NCBI GenBank assembly: GCA_029204225.1
Contig: MU835576.1
Coordinates: 2,501 to 37,964, forward strand
Length of the DNA stretch: 35,464 nucleotides
Direction: 5' to 3'
Source: Diphasiastrum complanatum
Lineage: Eukaryota; Streptophyta; Lycopodiopsida; Lycopodiales; Lycopodiaceae
In this document: positions 1 to 7,402 of the stretch, in pieces
Layout: each line of letters opens with the position of its first letter
Numbering within the stretch: the stretch's first letter is position 1
Position numbers and translations under genes: made by a program
The notes under the pieces: model-generated
Database searches by the model: none
The model's input: only the letters and a program-made list of their open reading frames with translations
Told to the model about the DNA's origin: nothing

Positions 1-173
1 GAAATAACCGTTAGGTCGAATGTAGCCGACGGAGCATGAGAAGCACAAACTGCAGAAATAGCTAATTTTTTCAAATTTTTTCTAAGACTAGCAGTACCAA
101 CCAATGCCGATGATGCAGAAAAAACTGCTAAAAATAGGCATGGGGCAAAAATAGCTAAACTACCTGAAAAAGC

Positions 174-298
174 AGTAAAACCCCGAGCTAATGCTTCAAG
201 GGGTGAAGATTACAATGGAAAGAGTAAAACCCTGAGCAAATGCTTCGAAGGGTGAACAATACATAGTAAAACCTCGAGCCAATGCTCCGAGGGTGAGG
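174..298 (-). repeat. Three tandem hairpin repeats in the PLE 3' tail
   Basis: Three degenerate copies begin near 174, 223 and 265, starting 8 nt beyond the RT stop. Each has the plan TAAAACC-stem-GAGC-loop-GCTYC-stem. The outer stem is CCCC/GGGG in copy 1, ACCCT/AGGGT in copy 2 and CCTCG/CGAGG in copy 3, so the arms change together while pairing is kept. The loops are TAAT, AAAT and CAAT on the plus strand. Copies are about 49 and 42 nt apart. A role as an RT recognition structure at the RNA 3' end is inferred. Confidence 0.65.
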
Positions 299-305
299 AA
301 GTACA

Positions 306-2165
306 TCAGTGAAATCTACTGTGAACCAAGTAACCCTGTAAGTTACGAGCCCGGAGCCAACAGATGATAGGCCGTCCGAAAAGTGTCGATAACTGCGGAT
401 CTTTCAGGAATGCGTCCGAGAGTTTAGGGTTTAGGAATGCCCCAAGGTTTAGAGCCTGAGTAAAAGGAGAGTGCTCAAGCTTCAGCACCAGGGGGGCCCG
501 CCGAACTCTAGGAGGACCAGGAAGACATGCATCGAGAAGAGTAGATCTATCACTGTATGAAGCAGCAGCAGCAAAGCAAAGCAGGATGAATGCTCTGGGA
601 TAGCCACGAGCACGCAAGCGCTGATAAAAGCTGTGTCGAAGAGCAAGAAACCCATCCAAGGTACTTTCTCTGAGAATATAACGCTGGAGCTCGCCAAGAA
701 TGAAAGCACGCTTCTGGTGACGCGGGTGGCAGGAAGACCAAGGTAAATACTGATACCTGTTAAGGCTCTTCTGATGACAACTGGAAGAAAGGATACCAGA
801 AGAGCGAAAAGCAGCATCCTTCGAAAAACAAATGTCGAGGATATCTATACTGAAGTCCGAAATCTGCCAGTGTATATGAATGGAGTCCACCAAGGAATCA
901 TACCTAGAGAGCCAATGCTCAAGAGAAGTGCGAGAACCCTGCCAGATACCAAAACCATCGTCGATGAAGCGCCTGAAGTAGATAGGCCAGGAGGAAGGGG
1001 TCGAAGAAACTGCCAAATCATGCTCCAAACTGCAAAGGAAGAGACAAGCGTAGACAACTGCAAAGCTGGTACCCATAGCTGTACCTCTGACCTGAAGCCA
1101 AAAATCTGCATCAAACTGAATGTAGTTATGCTCAAGGACTAAAGAGGCAAGATTGAGAACAAGTCTTTCCAAAGGAACAGAGGAAAGCCTGCCAGCAACC
1201 ATAGACTGAAGACGTCGAAGACCCTCCTGAGTAGGAATACTCGGATACAGAGATTCGATGTCAAATGAAAACAGCAGAATGTCCTGACTAAACTGCCTAG
1301 AAGATAAGTCTCTCAGAAGAGCACGAGAATCCACAAGGTGATTAGTCTCCGACAAAAGAATAGGAAGTAGCTGATAATGAAGCCATCTGGACGCATGCTC
1401 AAAAATGTAACCAATGCTAGAGCAAATAGGACGACCCACCAAAACGGGCTTATGAACCTTCAGAAGAAGATAAAATAAGCAGGCACGAAAACCAGTAGCA
1501 GGCACAAAAAGGATAAACTTAAGAGTAGCAGAATCAATAGTGCCTAAAGCATGAGCAGGAACAACTAAAGATTCAAGTAAACTCCATAAGTAAGACCAAG
1601 GGATGTGCGGAACAGAGAGATAAACTGAGGTATCGTGAAGATGCCTATATGCTTCAGAAACATACCAAGATCTGGAGAGAATGGTAACCCCTAAATTCTT
1701 ATCAGCAGGTTTAATGACAATAGACTCATCAGAACGAAGCGAGCGAAGAGCTAGCATAAGCCTACCATGAAGAAAAGGAGAAAAAGAGTTTCTGGAGACA
1801 GCAGAAAGGCGAGAAAGGATAATATCACGACCCATAGAAATAATACTCTCAAGTTCAGGGTTTAGGTCGAAATTACTCCAGGAAAGGTTAGGAATACGAA
1901 AAAGAGGAGTAGAATCCACACTGTTTCTAAAATGAAAAGACAAGCGTAAAGTACGAGCAAACGAATCAAAAGCAGAAAGAACAGAGTCATGAGAAGGAGG
2001 AGAGGGGTGAGGAATAAACCCGAGACCATAACTGAGAAGCTTCCTCTCATGGAAGGAAAGAGTGCGATGAGCCAGGTTATGAATAGCAGTATTGGTGATT
2101 CTGTGATCCACCTGGAACGTCGAGAACCTCCCAAAGAGAAAGACTGCATAGCCATGTCGATCCAT
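306..2165 (-). CDS. Penelope-like reverse transcriptase (ORF2), no GIY-YIG endonuclease
   Basis: This is a 619-residue reverse transcriptase that would copy the element RNA. Visible PLE signatures, in order, are: an N-terminal LLSYGLGFIPHP block (about 43-54); KPADKNLGVTIL (about 152-163), the PLE-specific block before the fingers; KVHKP and GRPICSS (about 236-250); palm motif A, FSFDIESLYPSIP (about 299-311), with the first catalytic Asp; motif B, QVRGTAMGTSFA (about 358-369); motif C, FRRFIDDGFGIW (about 397-408), with the DD pair in an FIDD variant; and the downstream YLPWSSCHPRHQKR block (about 472-485). The protein stops right after RNLQGYLVHSRF, where the Cys motif and GIY-YIG nuclease of canonical PLEs would begin. 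I chose the ATG at 2165 because it overlaps the ORF1 stop; an upstream TTG adds one codon. No internal stop or frameshift is present. Confidence 0.88.
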   Translation of the reverse strand: MDRHGYAVFLFGRFSTFQVDHRITNTAIHNLAHRTLSFHERKLLSYGLGFIPHPSPPSHDSVLSAFDSFARTLRLSFHFRNSVDSTPLFRIPNLSWSNFDLNPELESIISMGRDIILSRLSAVSRNSFSPFLHGRLMLALRSLRSDESIVIKPADKNLGVTILSRSWYVSEAYRHLHDTSVYLSVPHIPWSYLWSLLESLVVPAHALGTIDSATLKFILFVPATGFRACLFYLLLKVHKPVLVGRPICSSIGYIFEHASRWLHYQLLPILLSETNHLVDSRALLRDLSSRQFSQDILLFSFDIESLYPSIPTQEGLRRLQSMVAGRLSSVPLERLVLNLASLVLEHNYIQFDADFWLQVRGTAMGTSFAVVYACLFLCSLEHDLAVSSTPSSWPIYFRRFIDDGFGIWQGSRTSLEHWLSRYDSLVDSIHIHWQISDFSIDILDICFSKDAAFRSSGILSSSCHQKSLNRYQYLPWSSCHPRHQKRAFILGELQRYILRESTLDGFLALRHSFYQRLRARGYPRAFILLCFAAAASYSDRSTLLDACLPGPPRVRRAPLVLKLEHSPFTQALNLGAFLNPKLSDAFLKDPQLSTLFGRPIICWLRARNLQGYLVHSRFH

Positions 2166-2167
2166 CA
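2163..2167 (-). promoter_or_regulatory. TGATG stop/start overlap coupling ORF1 and RT
   Basis: On the minus strand the ORF1 stop TGA (2167-2165) and the RT start ATG (2165-2163) share one base, giving TGATG. The same type of junction is used for termination-reinitiation in some two-ORF non-LTR retrotransposons. Use here is inferred. No slippery heptamer is needed for this arrangement, and the RT frame is -1 relative to ORF1. Confidence 0.65.
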
Positions 2168-4111
2168 AGGGCCACCAGAAGAGCTTCCGAGAACGGTGCC
2201 CTTCATGACTGGAGAACGGTTCCTTGGTGAAGCTGGATTTTGTCCCTTGCCACTGTACTGAAATCTCTGAGTGTTCTGCCTTTGATTTTCTTGCTTTCTT
2301 TGATTTCCTTGCCTTCTTTGATTTCCTTGTCTTCTTTGATTTGCCATTCGATTTTGATTTTGACCTTGCTCTTGCCTCGGAATTTGGTTTGACCAGGAAA
2401 CTCTCTTTTGGGGAGAGGGGGTCTTGGTTTTGAGAGAACCAGGAAGAGGTAAAAGGGGGCCTAAGGTGCTCCGGGAAGATGAATGCAATGCAGCGGAAGG
2501 GGTGGGAGCAGTCCCATTCCTGCGAGGCCCGTTTCCCTGACGAGAAGGGCTAGGAGAAGGCTTGCGACGTGAAGAAGGAGGAGTCGTAGAGCGGCCTCGA
2601 TTCTTAAGGATAGGAGTGGGAGAAGAGCTTTGGGGCTTGCCTAAAAGTCTGTTGATCTCCACTTTTAACTCTTTAAGAAGGTCTTGCTTGACAGAGAGGG
2701 TAGCTTTTTTAACGAGCTCGGAAACACCAACATCAGAGGGGATGGATTGTGCTTCAGTCATGGCTTCATCACGGGCAAGGTTTCTATCTTTCAAAGCATT
2801 CTCTTGAACAGCAGAAGAAATGGCAAAATCGGAATGGAGAGTATAGACAAAGAAATCCCAGGCGTTCATGGCATCTTGAAGGAGAGACTCAAGGGCCAAA
2901 GAAAAGGTGGAAGAGCCAAAATGAGAGAGTAAAGGGTCAACGGGAGGGCAAGACTTAGTTTTTACTTCCAAAAGACGAAGTCTGAGAGTTTCCGTGGCCG
3001 AATCCAAAATGCTTTTGATACTCAAAAGATCTTTTTCTTTTACCTCAAGGAGAGCAAGGTGAAGACCGTTGCGGAATTTTAGAGTCAAATCCCGAACTTT
3101 TGATTCTAAAGCCTCTTGATGAAAATCGGAACCCTGCAGCTTTGGGAAAGCAATGCGGCAAGAATGAGGCGTTTCACCGGCGACAAGTTGGCTCTTAAGC
3201 TTTTCAATGGAAGCATGAAGGCTGTGGTATTTACGGAAATCCCGCTTATAGGAGGCCATTGAATCTTTCAGAATGGATTGAATTGCAGAAGAAAAGGACG
3301 GATGCTCCAATTCTTGAAGAAACTGGTTCTTAGGCAATTGCAGAGATGGCAAAGAAGCGGGATTGACAGCGGGATTGGAAGAAGATGGAGCGGAAAAAAC
3401 TTGCGGCGAAGCAAAAAGAGGAGCGAGCTGCTGTAACAGAGAGGGGTTTTGTTGCAGTAGTTGCTGTAAAGCGGCAAGAGCGGCAGCTGACGGCGGTGGC
3501 GGTACGGTGGCAGCGAATGGCGACGGTACGGCGGCGTCGGGCTGCGGCAAACCAGCGGCTGTGGCAGCGAAGGCAGCGGAGGTGGCAGCGGGATCAGGGG
3601 CAGCGGCAGCAGCAGCAGCAAACTGCTGCGCAGCAGCAGTCTGTACGGACTGCTGTACGGACTGCTGCTGCGCAGCACTGAGAAAATGCTGCTGCGCAGC
3701 AGCTTGCAGCGCGACGGCAGGCTGGAACGCGGCGGCAGCGAGCTGGAGCGAGGAGGAGGAGGCAGCGAGCTGGAGCGAGGAGGGGAAGCAGGCGGCAGCG
3801 GACTGCTGCGCAGCAGCAGAGGGCGGCGGAAGGACCTGCGCAGCAGCAAGAAGAAGCTGCGCAGGGTTTTGCAGGGGAGGCGCATCCTGAGCAGGCGGAA
3901 AGGCGGCGAAGGCGGCCTGATCCGGGGGCGGAGGAGCGATGAATCCCTGAAAAGAGGTGCTCAGAGCGGGCAGCGATGGCTGAGGATGATCAGAGGTAGA
4001 AGCAGCAGCAACATTAGCCATTTCTTCCTCGGAAAGCAGCATACCGGCAGCACGAGCTTGAGCATACAAAATGATCTGTTGTTGTTGCCAGAAATCAGGA
4101 GCTTCTTCCAT
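2165..4111 (-). CDS. PLE ORF1, Gag-like protein with Ala/Gln-rich and basic RNA-binding regions
   Basis: This is a 648-residue protein with no family I recognise, named by its position upstream of the PLE RT. The N-terminus carries WQQQQIILYAQARAAG and an acidic stretch. Residues of about 60-250 are low complexity, rich in Ala, Gln, Pro and Ser. About 260-460 look helical, with many Leu, Lys and Glu residues, which could support oligomerisation. The C-terminal 150 or so residues are strongly basic and rich in Ser, Pro, Arg and Gln, with repeated RRQGNQ/RKQENQ units, a likely RNA-binding tail. There is no CCHC knuckle. A nucleocapsid role is inferred from the analogy to retroelement Gag proteins. 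The start is the first ATG after the telomeric array. Repeats within the gene, listed separately, also create long open antisense frames. Confidence 0.72.
   Translation of the reverse strand: MEEAPDFWQQQQIILYAQARAAGMLLSEEEMANVAAASTSDHPQPSLPALSTSFQGFIAPPPPDQAAFAAFPPAQDAPPLQNPAQLLLAAAQVLPPPSAAAQQSAAACFPSSLQLAASSSSLQLAAAAFQPAVALQAAAQQHFLSAAQQQSVQQSVQTAAAQQFAAAAAAAPDPAATSAAFAATAAGLPQPDAAVPSPFAATVPPPPSAAALAALQQLLQQNPSLLQQLAPLFASPQVFSAPSSSNPAVNPASLPSLQLPKNQFLQELEHPSFSSAIQSILKDSMASYKRDFRKYHSLHASIEKLKSQLVAGETPHSCRIAFPKLQGSDFHQEALESKVRDLTLKFRNGLHLALLEVKEKDLLSIKSILDSATETLRLRLLEVKTKSCPPVDPLLSHFGSSTFSLALESLLQDAMNAWDFFVYTLHSDFAISSAVQENALKDRNLARDEAMTEAQSIPSDVGVSELVKKATLSVKQDLLKELKVEINRLLGKPQSSSPTPILKNRGRSTTPPSSRRKPSPSPSRQGNGPRRNGTAPTPSAALHSSSRSTLGPLLPLPGSLKTKTPSPQKRVSWSNQIPRQEQGQNQNRMANQRRQGNQRRQGNQRKQENQRQNTQRFQYSGKGQNPASPRNRSPVMKGTVLGSSSGGP
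2290..2343 (-). repeat. 18-bp tandem repeat (3 copies) inside ORF1
   Basis: Three direct copies of an 18-bp unit (CTTGCYTTCTTTGATTTC on the plus strand, last copy slightly changed) lie in frame in ORF1. They encode the repeated Arg/Gln/Asn hexads of the basic tail. Copy number is likely to vary between element copies by slippage. Confidence 0.85.
3623..3816. repeat. Cluster of CTGCTGCGCAGCAG palindromes in ORF1
   Basis: The perfect palindrome CTGCTGCGCAGCAG or its core recurs at 3623-3636, 3666-3677, 3688-3703 and 3803-3816, with a 12-bp direct repeat (CTGTACGGACTG) between the first two. It encodes the Ala/Gln-rich part of ORF1 and can fold into CUG-type hairpins in RNA. Confidence 0.8.
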
Positions 4112-4135
4112 AGCTGAAGAGGGAGTTCTCGAACG

Positions 4136-4162
4136 CTAAACCCTAAACCCTAAACCCTAAAC
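4136..4162 (+). repeat. Short plant telomeric-type array (CCCTAAA)3
   Basis: CTAAA is followed by three perfect CCCTAAA units on the plus strand, which is TTTAGGG in the sense of the PLE. It ends 25 nt upstream of the ORF1 ATG and abuts pyrimidine-rich (minus strand) sequence at the end of the neighbouring copia LTR. It may be an interstitial telomere trace at the element boundary, or telo-box motifs (AAACCCTAA) in a leader. Confidence 0.85.
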
Positions 4163-4694
4163 ACGAGTTAGAGAGAGAAAGATAGAGAGATAACAAGCAA
4201 AAATTGTGTGGATCCAAAATGGCATGAGATAGCTCAAAGCTTTGGTTCTTTATCACAAAATATGAGGAGAGCTACACATATTTATGGAGTTTGAGGTAGC
4301 TCGAGGTAGAACCACATCTATCCATCATTTAATAACATCTAAAGCGAAAACTAGAGTCTATGTGACATTCACTTATCATGCATGAAACTCTACCAACTTT
4401 TTCCAAGTGTGCTAGTTCTAACTAGAAATGTACAAATCATCATGCATGTGTCTATTACACTTTGTGCATGCCTTGCATGTCACTATGGATCACTTACAAT
4501 TAATGCATGTGAATTGCCACTAGTTTCTACAAGCATAATTTTGCTAATTCTATGTCTACAAACTATATGCAAGTTGTACTCATCATTCTAGATGTGACAT
4601 ATCCATGTAGCTCGAGTTCTATCTAGGCCAGACTTGGCATTTTGCATTTATGAACAACATACTTGCATGGTACAATATTTGTAGCATGCCAACA
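4163..4694 (-). mobile_element. Putative copia 3' LTR
   Basis: On the minus strand a polypurine tract (AGGAGGAG, complement of about 4695-4702) is followed at 4694 by TGTTGGCATGC, the expected TG start of an LTR, 18 nt after the end of the copia pol frame. The LTR would run toward the PLE. Its CA end is not defined, because no second LTR of this element is present. AT-rich, with no ORF of its own. Confidence 0.5.
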
Positions 4695-4711
4695 CTCCTC
4701 CTAAAAACAAT

Positions 4712-5085
4712 CTATATTGACTTGAACATTGATCTTGGTCTTACTCCAAGATTGGCTCTATGCTTGATGAAGGAACTTTTGCTCAAAGGTTTGGTGAACA
4801 TATCAGCAATACAAAATGATGTGTCGATGTGCTCTAAGTATATTTCCCCTCCAATGAGCTTCTCTCTCACGAAGTGATGTGCAAATTCTATATGCTTGCT
4901 CCTTGCATGGAATATCGGGTTGTTGGCAAGGACTTGGGCTGAAATGTTGTCACACATGATCATAGGTAGATCCTCTTCCATACTAGCAACCTCTTGATCC
5001 AAAGCACTTCCTTTGTTGTTGTAGTGAGCGCCTTGTACTCAGCTTCACATGATGAGAGTGATACAAGTTGTTTTTGCCTCCATCA
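4712..5085 (-). pseudogene. Copia RNase H C-terminal fragment
   Basis: The minus-strand frame reads from WRQKQLVSLSSCEAEYKA through a CDNISAQVLANNPIFHARSKHIE block to FTKPLSKSSF, the usual C-terminal RNase H sequence of Ty1/copia polyproteins (the Glu of SSCEAEY and the Asp of CDN are catalytic-type residues). It ends just before an LTR-like start, as expected for the last domain of pol. Everything upstream in the polyprotein is missing; a TGA lies immediately 5' of the tryptophan and the neighbouring sequence comes from a different element. Confidence 0.85.
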
Positions 5086-5275
5086 CCACCTGACTTGAAT
5101 TGTGTAGCCTTCTATGGACTTTCTTCATTCCCTCCAAAGGGAAAAAGCGACATCTTCACTAGATCAAGGGTCTTGCTTTTTGGAAAGCCAAGATATCAAG
5201 TTTCCTCCGAGATATATGACATAAGCACTTGTAGATTTTTTATCTACTCTATTACTTGCAAAATTCGAGTCAGCT
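5086..5275 (-). pseudogene. Second copia RNase H fragment (middle part)
   Basis: Reading minus from about 5275, ADSNFASNRVDKKSTSAYVI and YLGGNLISWLSKKQDP match the middle of copia RNase H. A TGA at 5164-5166 follows directly. This stretch covers the part of RNase H that precedes the neighbouring fragment, but the two overlap in content (both carry the SKKQ/RQKQ region), so they come from different elements. The last 75 nt before the junction are not assignable. Confidence 0.7.
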
Positions 5276-5549
5276 TTAATTTTTTCCATGCTACATGGTT
5301 GCTTTCGCAGTCTTCAATCTGCATGAGTAGATCTTTATTTATGGACGAAACGATGATCGTCGTTGCGCGCTCATCCTTTCTGTTCCATTCAACTCTCCTC
5401 GGGTCTCCCTTTGGAGGCTGCACCTCTGAGAGCTCGGTCACTGACCAGATGCCTTCGCCCTTCAGGAGTGTTTTGATTTTGAGTTTCCAGATTCTGTAAT
5501 TTGCGCCATCGAAACTGATTGCTACTCTGGTCTGGATTGTCATAGCCAT
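5276..5549 (-). pseudogene. Copia Gag N-terminal fragment
   Basis: The frame starts at the ATG at 5549, 52 nt after an initiator-tRNA primer site. It encodes about 90 residues of copia Gag: FDGANYRIWKLKIKTLL near the N-terminus and SNHVAWKKL near the break, both typical of the UBN2-type Gag domain. At about 5275 it switches directly into RNase H sequence in another frame, so protease, integrase and RT have been lost. Confidence 0.8.
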
Positions 5550-5601
5550 ATTGTGTTGTCTGGAAGAATCATTGCTACGATATCAGTAGTGACAACTTGT
5601 T

Positions 5602-5614
5602 GGCTCTGATACCA
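5602..5614 (-). other. Primer binding site (initiator-Met tRNA) of the copia remnant
   Basis: The complement reads TGGTATCAGAGCC, preceded by GCGACA, which would be the CA end of a 5' LTR lying at 5615 and above. The position, just upstream of the Gag start, fits. Confidence 0.85.
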
Positions 5615-6077
5615 TGTCGCGGAAGCGCGTGTGTGGGACTGATTTGTGTTCCTCCTCACTTCGTCTTCTTTATTGCGAACAATTTTCTGTCTTTTAATCT
5701 TCTTCTGTGCGGAAGCTCTTACAGGATCCCAAACACTCGACTACGCATCATAGAACACATTCTATTCTAGCAATCATGATACACAGCACAAGACGAGATT
5801 CATGAAAATAGAGTGACTATATTATCAATTTTAGTTTAGAGTGAATTCGTCAGTGTCTCGTTCATTGGCGGAATGACATTCTAATCTTTTATTGTGTTTA
5901 GCTCATTGGCAGACTTTCATGCACAACTATGGTGTTCTTACTTTCTTACTCTATTCGCTATGTCTCTCTTTGTCTCTTACAGATCTCTGTTTTCTCATAT
6001 GCTTGTTATGATCCAGAGAGAATCATTTATACCTCCACTATGTGGAGTTTACAAGATATCTAAATGTCGAATCACAT

Positions 6078-6111
6078 GACTAGTTAACGCTAATCAACTA
6101 GTTAACTAGTC
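6078..6111. repeat. 11-bp perfect inverted repeat
   Basis: GACTAGTTAAC at 6078-6088 and GTTAACTAGTC at 6101-6111 are exact reverse complements separated by 12 bases, which themselves contain part of the motif again. It could be a miniature element end or a hairpin. No target duplication was identified. Confidence 0.75.
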
Positions 6112-6340
6112 TCCGTCTTGCTACTCGTTTCAGCTGGGCATGAAGTCCGTTGAGCTACCAGTTGGCAGCGCAAAAGATTTTTCTTCGTCTGAGTCGTTAT
6201 CTCCCATTTGCTTTCGTTCTTTTCATTTCTTTTCATATATTGCGTTTGGCATTCCTTTTGCGGTTTGTGGTTCTGGAGGTGTGTTTGCGATTCGCGATTG
6301 ATTCGCGAATCGTTCGTGCTTCGAGTCAAAGACACGTTGA

Positions 6341-6388
6341 CTGTCGCGAATCGTTCTCGTTCGACTGTTGCGAATCGTTCTCGTTCGA
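6341..6388. repeat. 24-bp tandem duplication
   Basis: CTGTCGCGAATCGTTCTCGT plus TCGA is followed immediately by a second copy with one C-to-T change. The surrounding 100 bases are rich in related TTCGCGAATCG motifs. Confidence 0.85.
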
Positions 6389-6553
6389 CATTCGTGTCTT
6401 GTTCGTGCTGTGACAAAGTTGTAGGAGTTCATCATTTCTGACAATTGACACGTTAATCAGCCAGAGTGTAGCACTGCTATACTACTCTGATAACACCTCA
6501 TCTGTAGAACACGTTTCAGTCGATTTGATAGAGGCCAAATTGATGTTCTGAAA

Positions 6554-7389
6554 TGTGAAAAATGCAAAAATAAGCTTGGTAGAGGTTAAAAATCTTGTAT
6601 GTAGATAAACACACATGTGTGGAGCCTATTCCCACATGTGAAACTAGTGTATTTGTCATGTACCATAATCATATATGTTGTACATATGATTTAATTCAAG
6701 TTCTAGTGGCTAAAATGGCCAAAAACTAGTTTTCTAGACATATGACACATGGCATCAATCTATTGATTGCATGAGCCACATCCTTAGGTTAGGTGTCATA
6801 TCCCATGTGTAGAGGACAGACAGCTCACACGTGTGGAATAAGCTGAAGTAGGCGAATTTTGACTTCTAGAAGATTTCCAAGTAGATCTCCATATAGAAGG
6901 AAAATGGACCAAAAGTGCTCAAAATAGAAGGTTTTGTCCAAGTGTCAGTTTTGCATGATGAATCATCATATGACAAAGCACCTTCACACATGTGGGATCA
7001 GAGGGATGATCAGTACCATGAGCTCCCACTTATTGTATATATACAGCCACATTTGGCCATAATCATAGTGAGACACCAATCTTGGTTTTGGAAGCAATTT
7101 TGAGTGATTATCTCCATTTGTCTACATTTGTTTTGATTGTTTTGAGGTTCTATCAATGTGTACTTGATTTTCAGGTTGGAGTGCGTACTCAGACAGTGTT
7201 TCACACGTGTGAAACCATAAAGTACACCTACCTTCAATTAATGATTGTTCTTGTTAGGATTTTGTGCCTAGAATTGATCTAGATTGATCTTAATCTCAAG
7301 TAGATTGATAGATCAAGTAATCTGACAACCAATCCCTCTTGAGGATTAGATTAGGATCCACTCTTGTTCCTTTTTGTACTTTTTGCACA
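6554..7389 (+). mobile_element. 5' LTR of a long LTR retroelement
   Basis: It starts TGTGAAAAATGC and ends TTTTTGCACA, is 836 bp long, and is followed directly by an initiator-tRNA primer site. A partial copy starting with the same sequence lies at 15226, directly after a polypurine run. By eye the shared 200 bases are around 80% identical, so this is an old pair or two different copies. The LTR is AT-rich and carries repeated CACRTG palindromes (listed as a finding). Confidence 0.8.
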
Positions 7390-7402
7390 TGGTATCAGAG
7401 CC
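7390..7402 (+). other. Primer binding site (initiator-Met tRNA)
   Basis: TGGTATCAGAGCC follows the CA end of the LTR with no spacer. This fixes the element's sense as plus. Confidence 0.88.

Larger units (their letters stand above)
1..4162 (-). mobile_element. Penelope-like retroelement, endonuclease-lacking, two ORFs
   Basis: The unit reads on the minus strand: telomeric-type array (4136-4162), 24-nt leader, ORF1 (4111-2165), RT ORF (2165-306), then a 3' tail with three hairpin repeats that continues past the window start. Both ORFs are open over their full lengths, unlike most other elements here, so the copy is young or under selection. No GIY-YIG domain is seen in the RT ORF, and the 305 nt after it look non-coding. 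Known endonuclease-free PLE groups (Athena, Coprina) are associated with telomeres. That this copy belongs with them is inferred from domain content. The outer 3' boundary is outside the window, and the 5' boundary at about 4135-4162 is a guess. Confidence 0.8.
5615..6553. other. Gap: putative copia 5' LTR, then unassigned sequence
   Basis: The first few hundred bases should be the 5' LTR of the Gag fragment (minus strand), but no second copy is present to define its outer end. It does not resemble the LTR-like sequence at 4163-4694, which supports two different source elements. Beyond about 6050 there is a perfect inverted repeat and a tandem duplication, both listed separately. Short ORFs here show no recognisable protein. 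Confidence 0.4.

Noticed and set aside
1-173. Possible GIY-YIG endonuclease in the sequence after the RT stop.
   Set aside because: The stretch is AT-rich, has no frame of useful length and no Cys or GIY/YIG motif on the minus strand.
174-298. Spaced repeats considered as a CRISPR-like array.
   Set aside because: Repeats are degenerate, only three, and the context is a eukaryotic retroelement.
420-440. Telomere-like TTTAGGGTTTAGG inside the RT gene, and CAGGGTTTAGG near 1856.
   Set aside because: They encode LNPKL and LNPEL within a continuous frame, so coding explains them; two short matches do not show targeting.
770-815. CTGATGA followed by GAAA on the plus strand, resembling hammerhead ribozyme core pieces (some PLEs carry such ribozymes).
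   Set aside because: The spacing and flanking stems do not fit a hammerhead, and it lies antisense within the RT gene.
3268-3890. Long open frames on both strands across the Ala/Gln-rich region of ORF1, including a 175-residue plus-strand frame.
   Set aside because: They follow from GC-rich trinucleotide repeats, have Cys/Ala/Arg polymers with no known motif, and lie opposite a real gene.
7390-7402. Primer sites TGGTATCAGAGCC considered as tRNA gene pieces.
   Set aside because: Only 13 nt match the tRNA 3' end and each follows an LTR; no cloverleaf is present. No tRNA or rRNA gene was found in the window.
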